DNA of 64,000 bases from the NCBI GenBank assembly GCA_020025635.1, contig JAHHRU010000004.1, positions 1 through 64,000 on the forward strand, read 5' to 3'. Position 1 is the first letter of the stretch; each line of letters begins with the position of its first letter. Made by a program: the position numbers and the translations under genes. This stretch comes from Allofournierella sp. (GTDB lineage Bacteria; Bacillota; Clostridia; Oscillospirales; Ruminococcaceae). Of the stretch, positions 1-6,823 are shown one piece after another. The notes under the pieces are model-generated. The model made no database searches. It saw only the letters and a program-made list of their open reading frames with translations, and was not told the origin of the DNA.

Positions 1-185
1 TCAAAGCCGGACCCATCCGGCAAGGACACATCCAGCACAACCAAATCGTAATTTTCGCTGGGCCAAAGTTTCCCAGCTTCTGCACTTGTGCGGGCAACCT
101 CCACGCTGTAACCCTGTTTTTTCAGTGCAAAGGAAAGTCCGTTGATCAGGCTGAGGTCATCCTCAACCAAAAATATTTGTTTCAT
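1..185 (-). CDS. Response regulator, N-terminal part (runs off window)
   Basis: The first 61 residues are visible, beginning MKQIFLVEDD and reading through VVLDVSLPDGSGF at the window edge. This is the start of a CheY-like receiver domain: the acidic pair lies in VEDD and the phospho-acceptor Asp in LDVSLPDGSG. It would receive phosphate from a partner histidine kinase; the output domain is outside the window, so OmpR family is only likely. It follows the histidine kinase at 300-1655 in the same direction after a gap of about 115 bases, and probably begins a second two-component system. The Shine-Dalgarno is weak (GGATG). Base composition is AT-richer than the core genes, like the rest of this accessory segment. 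Confidence 0.85.
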   Translation of the reverse strand, partial: MKQIFLVEDDLSLINGLSFALKKQGYSVEVARTSAEAGKLWPSENYDLVVLDVSLPDGSGF

Positions 186-299
186 TCTTTTTCAACATCC
201 TCTACTCGATTTGCTTTGTATCTCTTGTCTGCTGTTTTTTTGCATCCTTAGGAATCAACCGGATCGCAGCCATCTTCACCGCACCTGCCGCTCATAAAG

Positions 300-1655
300 T
301 CAAATTGGAATTTTCAAGGTAACTTTTGCACCGCCTGTTTCCTCAGAATTCTCCAAACGCAGCTGCCCATTGTGCTTTTGTGCTGCCGCATCAGCCATGT
401 ACAGCCCAATTCCATAATGGGATCTGGAACTACGGCTTTCATCTTCCATAAAAAACTGTTCTGTTCCGTGTTTTAGTGCCTCAGCGGAAAATCCTCGTCC
501 TGTATCTGTTATGATAAAATCCAGCATGCTTTCGCATTCTGCTACTGTCAGAGTAACTTCGCCGCCCAGGGGAGCGTGTTCTACTGCATTGGAAAGTACA
601 TTCATCAACGCACGTATCAACGAATCACGATCCACTAAAATTGTGGCAGGATACTGCTTGCAATCCCAGCAGAGGGTAATGCCGTTGACAGTACATAAGC
701 CACTGATCTGCTTCCTGACTTCCTGTAAAAAAGAAGCAGTGTCTACTCTTTGCAAATTCAGCTGGGTGCTTTCCCAGGATTTGGTGACTTCGATCAGAGT
801 CTGAACATAGCCCTGCATCTGCATCGTACCTGTTTCAATATAATCGGCACATTCTTTCTGTTCTTGGGAAAGAGGCAGATCCAAAAGCAGTTCGGTATTT
901 CCTCGAATAATCGTCAGCGGTGTTTTCAAATCATGCGCCAGCGCAGAAAGCTGATCTTGCCGCATTTTATCATCATGCCACTGCTTTGCAAGGGACTGTT
1001 GCAGCGCAGCCCTCATGTGCTCCAGCGCATCCAATACCCGGTCGATTTCAACGATTCTGCTCTTTTCTACTGTAAAATTTAAGTCCTTCTGTTCAATTTT
1101 TTGTGCAGCCGCCAATAATTTATCCATCCGCTTGCTAAGGTACTTTCCAAACAGATAAGAAATCACCATCAGGAAGCACAGGATCTCCAAAACAATGACC
1201 GCGATCAGTACAATATCTGCAGAGGGAAAGATGCGGCGCAGTGTGGGATCGGAAAATTGGGCAGCCGTTCTGTATTGCAAAACCAATACATCCTGTGGCC
1301 GCTCGATCACCGTGTAGAGATGGGTATCGTCACTTGATCGTCCATTCTTCACACAGTCTTCCCAGATCAAAACACTTTTCTCCTCAGAAATGGAACCACC
1401 AGTGTATTCTCCATCATTTGTGAACACCGCATAGTCGCAAAAAAATGGAATGCTCTCTTTTTTAACAGCTTCAGCTTCCTGAAGCATCTGTTCAGCCGCC
1501 TCGATGGCTGTGTTTTTCTGACTCAGCGGAACAATCAGACCAGTGTTCACGCAAAGAATATACCCTCCAAAATTAACTCCGATCACCGCAACAATGGCTA
1601 GAGCCAGAATGGCTACATACTGAAGAAATATCGTATGTAGTTTTTTTACACCCAT
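300..1655 (-). CDS. Membrane sensor histidine kinase
   Basis: A 451-residue histidine kinase. Membrane segments at about 9-34 and 146-170 flank an extracytoplasmic sensor of roughly 110 residues. A HAMP-like linker follows, then the H-box ALAHDLKTPLT with the phospho-accepting His at about 241, an N-box (VLSNAVEHAP), the DTGRGFS G1 box and the GIGLYMA G2 box. Its start overlaps the end of the response regulator gene by 10 bases, so the two are translationally coupled partners. Next to a peptide-type ABC exporter, it most resembles the sensors of lantibiotic-resistance loci (SpaK/NisK/CprK group), which respond to antimicrobial peptides at the membrane. The ligand is inference. Confidence 0.9.
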   Translation of the reverse strand: MGVKKLHTIFLQYVAILALAIVAVIGVNFGGYILCVNTGLIVPLSQKNTAIEAAEQMLQEAEAVKKESIPFFCDYAVFTNDGEYTGGSISEEKSVLIWEDCVKNGRSSDDTHLYTVIERPQDVLVLQYRTAAQFSDPTLRRIFPSADIVLIAVIVLEILCFLMVISYLFGKYLSKRMDKLLAAAQKIEQKDLNFTVEKSRIVEIDRVLDALEHMRAALQQSLAKQWHDDKMRQDQLSALAHDLKTPLTIIRGNTELLLDLPLSQEQKECADYIETGTMQMQGYVQTLIEVTKSWESTQLNLQRVDTASFLQEVRKQISGLCTVNGITLCWDCKQYPATILVDRDSLIRALMNVLSNAVEHAPLGGEVTLTVAECESMLDFIITDTGRGFSAEALKHGTEQFFMEDESRSSRSHYGIGLYMADAAAQKHNGQLRLENSEETGGAKVTLKIPI

Positions 1656-2305
1656 TTATACCCTACCCCCCAAACGGTCTCAATTGGAGACAGGCTGAAA
1701 ACTGCCAGTTTTGCACGGATATTTTTGATATGACTGGAAATCACCGAGCTGTCGCCTTCGCCGTCATATCCAAACACCGCTTCATAGATCTGCTCCCTTG
1801 TAAACGTCTGTCCGTGATGAAGCGCCATGTATTCACAGATCTCATATTCCCCTTTTGTCAAAGGCAGCTTTTGTCCGTCGATCTCAATCTCTTTTGCATT
1901 CAGCTGAAATAGCACACCGGAAACTGAAACTGAATTTTTCTTTTCCCGCATATCCCGCCGGAGGTGCGCATTGACTCTGGCCCGAAGCTCCGCCATTCCA
2001 AAAGGCTTGGCAATATAATCATCCGCTCCAAAGCCCAATCCCTGTACGATATCATTTTCCTGTGTTTTTGCGGTCAGAAAGATGATGGGGCAGTCCACGC
2101 GGTATCGGATCTGACGGCATATTTCAAACCCGTCCAGCCCCGGCATCATAACATCCAGCAAAATCAAGTCGAATTTTGAAAAGTTCATGGCTGGAACATT
2201 GGGTGCGTCCGATACCATTGTGCAGATATGTCCATCTTTTTCCAACACCCGGCGAATCAGCTGGAGCATCGCCGGCTCATCGTCAACTACCAAAACTCTC
2301 GCCAT
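1646..2305 (-). CDS. OmpR/PhoB-family response regulator
   Basis: A 219-residue DNA-binding response regulator. The receiver domain (about 1-115) has the acidic pair in VVDDE, phospho-acceptor Asp51 in LLDVMMPGLDGF, and the conserved Lys in IAKPFGMAEL. A winged-helix OmpR domain (about 125-219) follows, with a recognition helix region near DSSVISSHIKNIRAKL. The kinase gene overlaps its 3' end. It probably controls the ABC exporter upstream at 2707-4883, as CprR or NisR-type regulators do; no operator was identified. A purine-rich ribosome-binding site (GGGAG/AGAGG) precedes the ATG. Confidence 0.92.
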   Translation of the reverse strand: MARVLVVDDEPAMLQLIRRVLEKDGHICTMVSDAPNVPAMNFSKFDLILLDVMMPGLDGFEICRQIRYRVDCPIIFLTAKTQENDIVQGLGFGADDYIAKPFGMAELRARVNAHLRRDMREKKNSVSVSGVLFQLNAKEIEIDGQKLPLTKGEYEICEYMALHHGQTFTREQIYEAVFGYDGEGDSSVISSHIKNIRAKLAVFSLSPIETVWGVGYKWV

Positions 2306-2329
2306 ACTGCCTCTCCCGCCTTTTGTGTA

Positions 2330-2689
2330 TCAAATGATGACCGCACCAAAGGGACACAACGCCAGTTTTGCAATCTTAAAGCATTGCAGACCAAATGGAA
2401 TGCCGATAATCGTGCAGCATAACAATAACCCGTTCAGAAATGCAGCGACCGCCAATGGGATTCCACTGAAGATCATCCAAAAAATGTTGGCCATCACCGA
2501 AAGAGTGCTGCCGCCGTACTGCACTTCTTTTCCAAAAGGGAAAAAAGCAAGGAACGCAAACTTGAAGCACTGCTGCCCAATGGGAATACCAATAATGGTA
2601 ATGCTCCACAAAATCCCAGTAAGGGTCCACGAAAGGCCCTGCCATAATCCGCCGCAAATAAACCATAAAACATTTCCAAAACAGCCCAT
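2330..2689 (-). CDS. YccF-family inner-membrane protein
   Basis: A 119-residue hydrophobic protein that matches the YccF (DUF307) family as I remember it. It has two internally similar halves, each with a Gly/Ile-rich membrane stretch: IGIPIGQQCFKFAFLAFFPFG near 33 and IGIPFGLQCFKIAKLALCPFG near 95. Family function is not well defined; members are small polytopic membrane proteins. It sits between the permease gene (2707-3453) and the response regulator with short gaps and a good AGGAGGG ribosome-binding site, so it is probably cotranscribed with the exporter and may be an accessory membrane factor. That role is inference from position. Confidence 0.85.
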   Translation of the reverse strand: MGCFGNVLWFICGGLWQGLSWTLTGILWSITIIGIPIGQQCFKFAFLAFFPFGKEVQYGGSTLSVMANIFWMIFSGIPLAVAAFLNGLLLCCTIIGIPFGLQCFKIAKLALCPFGAVII

Positions 2690-2706
2690 AGCTGATCCCT
2701 CCTGTA

Positions 2707-3453
2707 CTATTCGACATGTGTACCGCTATATTTTGAAAACCATACTATTAGAGTTACCATTATAACACAAAAAGCAACGATGTAAGAACCAATTCCAAAT
2801 TGAATTTCTGTTGCTCCAGCTACCGGAATATGGTAAAGCCAAGCAATTACGCTTTCCGAAAAACGAACACCAAATCCGTAAGGAATGATATACCAAATTC
2901 CAGTACCCAACCCGGTTTGAAGAAGAGCTGACAATAAACTTCCAATGACACCCAGGCTGATTCCAACATTCCAACCAAAGCGAATTGCAAAAAGCAGATG
3001 CAGCCCATACAGAAAGAGATTGCTGGTCCACAGAATGAGAGGGACAAAAAGGAAAAACCCCATGGGAACTTTCGTTCCAGTTACCAGCGGAAAACAAACT
3101 CCAAAGAGCATCGTGCCTATTAGGGCAGCAGCAAAACCCGAACATAACAGCCAGGTCAACTTGGAAAGAATTCCTTTGATTCGACTGGGGTATGTCAATA
3201 TATTTTGAAAATTCCCTGCCCGCATTTCTTGATCTGCAACAATTTGGCAGACAATAGAGACCACAAAGGAATATGCAATAGCGATGACCTGTGCAAAGGC
3301 TGCCGCTTTGTTTCGGTTGCTGCTGCTGGAAACAGCGGCAAAAAGCAGCATCAGAGCGGCACCACAAATGGGAAAAATCAGGTGCACCCAAAAGAAGCAG
3401 GACCGCCGCAATTTGTAGAAGTCACTTTTTAGATAACATCGATATTCAGTCAT
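2707..3453 (-). CDS. Lantibiotic-protection ABC transporter permease (LanG/CprC type)
   Basis: A 248-residue polytopic membrane protein starting MTEYRCYLKSDFYKLRRSCF, with about six hydrophobic segments. The pattern of a short basic N-terminus (…LKSDFYKLRRS) before the first membrane span is typical of LanG/MutG permeases. The start at 3453 is chosen because its ATG overlaps the TGA of the preceding permease gene as ATGA; a longer open frame upstream is antisense-like noise through that gene. With 3450-4178 and 4182-4883 it forms a heteromeric exporter (two different permeases plus an ATPase) that removes bacteriocin-like peptides from the membrane. The subfamily is a family-resemblance call; the substrate is unknown. 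Confidence 0.85.
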   Translation of the reverse strand: MTEYRCYLKSDFYKLRRSCFFWVHLIFPICGAALMLLFAAVSSSSNRNKAAAFAQVIAIAYSFVVSIVCQIVADQEMRAGNFQNILTYPSRIKGILSKLTWLLCSGFAAALIGTMLFGVCFPLVTGTKVPMGFFLFVPLILWTSNLFLYGLHLLFAIRFGWNVGISLGVIGSLLSALLQTGLGTGIWYIIPYGFGVRFSESVIAWLYHIPVAGATEIQFGIGSYIVAFCVIMVTLIVWFSKYSGTHVE

Positions 3454-4178
3454 GTTTCTGTGTGCCCTTTCAAAAAACTCAGGAAACCAAGAAAACCAAT
3501 CAAGAGTGCCGACACAAAACTGGTCAGCAGTCCGGGCAGGACAGCACCATCGTCCAGCAGAAAAGAGCCTGGTTCGAGCGGCAGTCCATTGGGGTGCATT
3601 CCGAAAAATGGGCAGACCACCCGTGCCGGTATGGAAAAGGGATTCAGAAAAAACCAGTTTTTCTCCACGCCTGCAGCAGAAAGAACTATATTGGCACTTA
3701 CAGACAAAATAATCACCGGAATATAGGTCATGAAATTGGCGAGCAGCATTACGAAGGGAATTTGCCACAGATAGCTCAGAAACAGCAGCATACAGCCAAT
3801 CAAACCATTGAGCGGAGAAACTTCCATGCTTGTCACATATCCGATTGTAGTTGTAATCAGCCATAAAAATAGATGCGCTGCAAAAAGCAGCAGTGTGAGC
3901 GCCAGAACCTTTCCAAACCATATTTTTGCGAAAGGAATCGGAAGGCAGAGGATGTTCTGCATTCCGGTGTCCTTTTCACGAACAATGATGCCTGCAGCCA
4001 GCACAGAAACCAGAACAGGCAGTATTATGGTGTACCACCAGTTATAGGTCGAAAGTTGTGCATAGTTCCCGCTTAAAATATATCCAAGAAGCAGCGTTGT
4101 CAAAGGTGCAATGAGTATCAACTTTATGGAAAAGGTGTGGCGCATTTTGAGAAGCTCCGATCTTACCACTTCCAGCAT
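3450..4178 (-). CDS. Lantibiotic-protection ABC transporter permease (LanE/CprB type)
   Basis: A 242-residue membrane protein beginning MLEVVRSELLKMRHTFSIKL, the usual opening of LanE/MutE/EpiE permeases, which anchor with a charged N-terminal helix before the first span. It contains about six membrane segments and a cytoplasmic VREKDTGMQNILCLPIPF stretch (around 67-84) that resembles the region contacting the ATPase. It lies three bases downstream of the ATPase gene and overlaps the second permease by four bases (ATGA), so the three genes form one translationally coupled operon. Two non-identical permeases are characteristic of LanFEG and CprABC systems. Confidence 0.87.
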   Translation of the reverse strand: MLEVVRSELLKMRHTFSIKLILIAPLTTLLLGYILSGNYAQLSTYNWWYTIILPVLVSVLAAGIIVREKDTGMQNILCLPIPFAKIWFGKVLALTLLLFAAHLFLWLITTTIGYVTSMEVSPLNGLIGCMLLFLSYLWQIPFVMLLANFMTYIPVIILSVSANIVLSAAGVEKNWFFLNPFSIPARVVCPFFGMHPNGLPLEPGSFLLDDGAVLPGLLTSFVSALLIGFLGFLSFLKGHTET

Positions 4179-4181
4179 TGT

Positions 4182-4883
4182 TTATTCCTCCTTTCGGTTT
4201 GCGCCAGCAACCTGCATAAAGATCTCTTCCAGATCGATATTCTTATGGATGTCCGATTCATAGCCCAGTTTTCCATCTGCCAAAATCCCAATGCGGTCTG
4301 CTGTTTGCTCCACCTCAGACAAAATATGACTGGACAAAATCACGGTAATTCCCTGTTTCGGGAATGACCGAATCAATTTGCGCAAATCTTGTATCCCAAT
4401 AGGGTCTAATCCATTTGTAGGCTCATCCAGTATCAAAAGTTTTGGAGCTGGAAGCAGCGCAAGAGCAATCCCAAGGCGCTGTTTCATTCCTAAAGAAAAA
4501 TTTTTTGCCTTTTTTCTTCCTGCGTTCTGGAGTTTTACCACTTCCAGAACTTCGCAGATACGGCTTTCCGGCAGCCCCAATGCCAATGCTTTTACAGTCA
4601 GATTTTCATATGCAGTCAGGTTTTCGTACAGGGGCGGTGTTTCAATCAGCGCACCAATTTGGTTCAGGTCTTTTCGATTCCATCGATGGCCATCGAACAT
4701 GATCTCCCCAGAGGTTGGAGAAAGAATCCCTGTAATCATTTTTAAAAGGGTAGATTTTCCAGCACCGTTTGGCCCTAATAAGCCATAGATAGAGCCATAT
4801 TGAATGTTCAGTGATACATGATCGACTGCTGTCTGTTCTTTGAAGCTTTTGCAGAGATTTGTTGTTCTCAAAATACAGTCCAT
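4182..4883 (-). CDS. Lantibiotic-protection ABC transporter ATPase (LanF/CprA type)
   Basis: A 233-residue ABC ATPase. Walker A is GPNGAGKS (37-44), the signature region is NFSLGMKQR (about 128-136), Walker B plus D-loop is LLILDEPTNGLDP, and the switch His lies in SSHILSEVE. In place of the usual Q-loop Gln there is Glu81 (IGALIETPPLY), the E-loop described for LanF-type peptide-immunity ATPases, which supports the subfamily call. It is the first gene of the exporter operon, and its product would power extrusion of membrane-active peptides through the two permeases downstream. A GGAAAGGA ribosome-binding site precedes the ATG. A possible promoter (TTTCTC, 17 bases, TATGAT) lies upstream but is weak. 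Confidence 0.93.
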   Translation of the reverse strand: MDCILRTTNLCKSFKEQTAVDHVSLNIQYGSIYGLLGPNGAGKSTLLKMITGILSPTSGEIMFDGHRWNRKDLNQIGALIETPPLYENLTAYENLTVKALALGLPESRICEVLEVVKLQNAGRKKAKNFSLGMKQRLGIALALLPAPKLLILDEPTNGLDPIGIQDLRKLIRSFPKQGITVILSSHILSEVEQTADRIGILADGKLGYESDIHKNIDLEEIFMQVAGANRKEE

Positions 4884-4984
4884 ATTCTAAAATCCTTTCC
4901 TGGTGTGATAAGAACAACATAAATCATAATTTTGGAGATTCCATAGAGAAACCCAATTATTCATATTATGAGGCGACAAGCAAT

Positions 4985-5161
4985 GCATGTGTTGATACTT
5001 ACCGCAGTTTTGCCAGTCTGTTAATAGAGATCGGCTTCTCTCCCTTGCTGATTGCAAAGCGGCTGGGACATGAGCGGATACAAACTACCATGGAGACTTA
5101 CAGTCACCTGTACTCCAACAAACAGGCAGAGGCTGCCCGTCAGCTAAACGGCATCTTGTAA
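4985..5161 (+). pseudogene. Tyrosine recombinase/integrase, C-terminal remnant
   Basis: About 58 codons ending at TAA encode only the end of a phage/ICE-type tyrosine recombinase. The H/W-box LGHERIQTTMETYSHLY with the catalytic Tyr is intact, preceded by SFASLLIEIGFSPLLIAKRL. The preceding catalytic HxxR box, normally close to HDLRHSFAS, is replaced by VDTYRSFAS, and everything upstream (core-binding domain and the first half of the catalytic domain) is missing: that DNA is the start region of the ABC operon on the other strand. So this is a truncated, non-functional integrase. Its position about 150 bases from the guaA 3' end matches that of integrases of islands targeting guaA. Confidence 0.8.
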
Positions 5162-5252
5162 CGATGGCAACACCCTGGCAACATCCAAATTTCCAGCTGG
5201 CTACAAAAATCCGCTCAGATGCAGCCATTTTGCAGCCACTAAAAACAAAGAA
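5162..5252. other. Integrase-guaA spacer with short repeats
   Basis: This spacer has no gene. It contains a repeated TGGCAAC (near 5164 and 5175) and a tandem TGCAGCCA(T/C) pair (near 5219 and 5231). Short repeats of this kind are common in recombination arm regions next to integrases. No copy of the guaA 3' terminal sequence was found by eye elsewhere in 1-5300, so the far attachment site, if it survives, lies left of the window. Confidence 0.35.
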
Positions 5253-5289
5253 TCCCGGAAAGCCCTGTATTTCGGGGGGCTTTCCGGGA
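5253..5289 (-). terminator. Intrinsic terminator of guaA
   Basis: A perfect 13-base stem (TCCCGGAAAGCCC pairing with GGGCTTTCCGGGA) with an 11-base loop, followed on the minus strand by a T-rich run (TTCTTTGTTTTT). It lies 20 bases past the guaA stop codon. Confidence 0.9.
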
Positions 5290-5308
5290 CTCTAAAACAC
5301 TTATTCGA

Positions 5309-6598
5309 TTATTCCCACTCGATGGTGCCAGTGGGCTTCGGGGTCAGGTCGTAGCATACGCGGTTGATGCCGGGGACCTCATTGACGATGCGGGAAGTGA
5401 TCTTATGCAGGATGGGCCAATCGATCTCTTCAATAGAAGCAGTCATCGCATCAATGGTATTCACTGCACGGATGATAGCAGGCCACTCATCGCAGCGGGC
5501 GTTATCACGCACGCCAACACTCTTCATATCGGGAACGATGGTGAAGTACTGCCACACGGTCTTATTCAGGCCGGCGTTTGCAAACTCCTCACGCAGGATG
5601 GCATCGCTCTCACGCAGGGCCTCCAGACGGTCACGGGTGATGGCGCCCAGGCAGCGCACACCCAGGCCGGGGCCGGGGAACGGCTGACGGTAAACCATAT
5701 CGGCAGGCAGGCCAAGCTCCAGGCCGCAGGCACGGACCTCGTCCTTGAACAGCTGACGAACCGGCTCAACCAGCTCGAACTGCAGATCATCAGGCAGACC
5801 GCCCACATTGTGGTGGCTCTTGACGACCTTATTGGTCTTGGTGCCGCTTTCCACGATATCAGGATAGATGGTACCCTGACCCAGGAACTTAACGCCTTCC
5901 AGCTTGCGGGCCTCTTCCTCGAACACACGGATAAACTCAGCGCCGATGATCTTACGCTTCTTCTCAGGATCTGCAACGCCTTCCAGCTTGCCCAGGAAGC
6001 GGTCGGTAGCATCCACATAGATCAGGTTGGCATGCAGATTGTGACGGAACACCTCAACCACCTGCTCCGGCTCACCCTTGCGCAGCAGACCGTGGTTTAC
6101 ATGCACGCAGACCAGCTGATCGCCAATGGCCTTCAGCAGCAGAGCTGCGACCACGGAGCTGTCAACACCACCGGACAGTGCCAGCAGGACCTTCTTATCC
6201 CCTACCTGACGGCGGATCAGTTCGATCTGGTCGGCGATGAAGTTCTTCATATTCCAGTTGGTTTCTGCCTTGCACTCATCCAGGACAAAAGCGCGCAGCA
6301 TTGCTTCACGCTCTGCATCGTCCTCGGGCCAGCACTTGGCACCCTCATAATCCACATACAGGATGGGAAGGCCGCTTTCCAAAACAGCAGCGCTGACCTT
6401 CAGCTCTTCGCCATCCACCACATTGTTGGGTCCGCCATTGACAACAAAGCCCTTCACGCCAGGCAGAGCTGCAATCTGTTCAGCGGTCAGATCATTGGGG
6501 TGGATCTCGCTGTAAACACCCAGTGCACGGATCTCACGAGCGATCTTCGGGCTGTCTTCACTGCCCAGATCAAGGATCACAATCATATCCTGCTTCAT
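5309..6598 (-). CDS. guaA: GMP synthase with degenerate, truncated glutaminase domain
   Basis: Converts XMP to GMP using ATP and ammonia. The ATP-pyrophosphatase domain is complete: PP-loop LSGGVDSSVV (about 141-150), GQGTIYPDIVES, SHHNVGGLP, RQPFPGPGLGVR, and the C-terminal dimerisation domain ending GTIEWE. The protein has 429 residues against about 510 for usual GuaA. The N-terminal class-I glutamine amidotransferase domain keeps its first strands (ILDLGSEDSPKIAREIRALG, then VVNGGPN) but jumps from GLPILYVDYEGAKCW to FVLDECKAETNW. The nucleophile Cys (normally GVCYGMQ) and the His-Glu region (FHPE) are absent, so it should not hydrolyse glutamine itself. The frame is open with no frameshift. 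Its 3' end is next to an integrase remnant. It has its own promoter and terminator. Confidence 0.95.
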   Translation of the reverse strand: MKQDMIVILDLGSEDSPKIAREIRALGVYSEIHPNDLTAEQIAALPGVKGFVVNGGPNNVVDGEELKVSAAVLESGLPILYVDYEGAKCWPEDDAEREAMLRAFVLDECKAETNWNMKNFIADQIELIRRQVGDKKVLLALSGGVDSSVVAALLLKAIGDQLVCVHVNHGLLRKGEPEQVVEVFRHNLHANLIYVDATDRFLGKLEGVADPEKKRKIIGAEFIRVFEEEARKLEGVKFLGQGTIYPDIVESGTKTNKVVKSHHNVGGLPDDLQFELVEPVRQLFKDEVRACGLELGLPADMVYRQPFPGPGLGVRCLGAITRDRLEALRESDAILREEFANAGLNKTVWQYFTIVPDMKSVGVRDNARCDEWPAIIRAVNTIDAMTASIEEIDWPILHKITSRIVNEVPGINRVCYDLTPKPTGTIEWE

Positions 6599-6657
6599 AT
6601 TATTTCCCCATCCTTTTTCATTTGATTAACAGGGGCCTTGCGGCCCACTATGAAGGT

Positions 6658-6687
6658 ATTATACCACAAGCGCAGTTTTGCCCGCAA
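6658..6687 (-). promoter_or_regulatory. Sigma-A promoter of guaA
   Basis: Minus-strand TTGCGG, 18-base spacer, TATAAT, with an extended -10 (TGG before TATAAT). It lies about 60 bases upstream of the guaA ATG. No purine-riboswitch fold is evident in the short leader. Confidence 0.8.
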
Positions 6688-6764
6688 CCAAAACTTATGC
6701 TGAAAATAGGCCGTGGATTGCACACATTTTTGTATTTCCGATGCAGTTTTTACACTTCAAGGAC

Positions 6765-6796
6765 AAAAAACGCCCCCCGCCTTACAGCGGGGAGCG
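6765..6796 (-). terminator. Intrinsic terminator of tuf (str operon end)
   Basis: GC-rich hairpin (CGCTCCCCGC / GCGGGGGGCG) followed on the minus strand by T6. It is 27 bases past the tuf stop and closes the rpsL-rpsG-fusA-tuf block. Confidence 0.9.
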
Positions 6797-6823
6797 CAAA
6801 ATGCGAATTACCGCGATCTCAGA

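Noticed and set aside
2945..3866. Plus-strand frames opposite the ABC permease genes
   Set aside because: No ribosome-binding sites or domains; the minus-strand genes are coupled by ATGA overlaps and fully explain the region.
3454..3921. N-terminal extension of the second permease reading through the first permease gene
   Set aside because: It would overlap the first permease over hundreds of bases; the ATGA start at 3453 gives the proper family N-terminus.
4859..4985. Continuation of the integrase remnant upstream to an ATG at 4859
   Set aside because: These residues are unrelated to integrases and are antisense to the start of the ABC ATPase gene.
6600..6660. Purine riboswitch in the guaA leader
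   Set aside because: The leader is short (about 50 bases after the promoter) and shows only a small GGGCC/GGCCC stem, with no three-helix aptamer.
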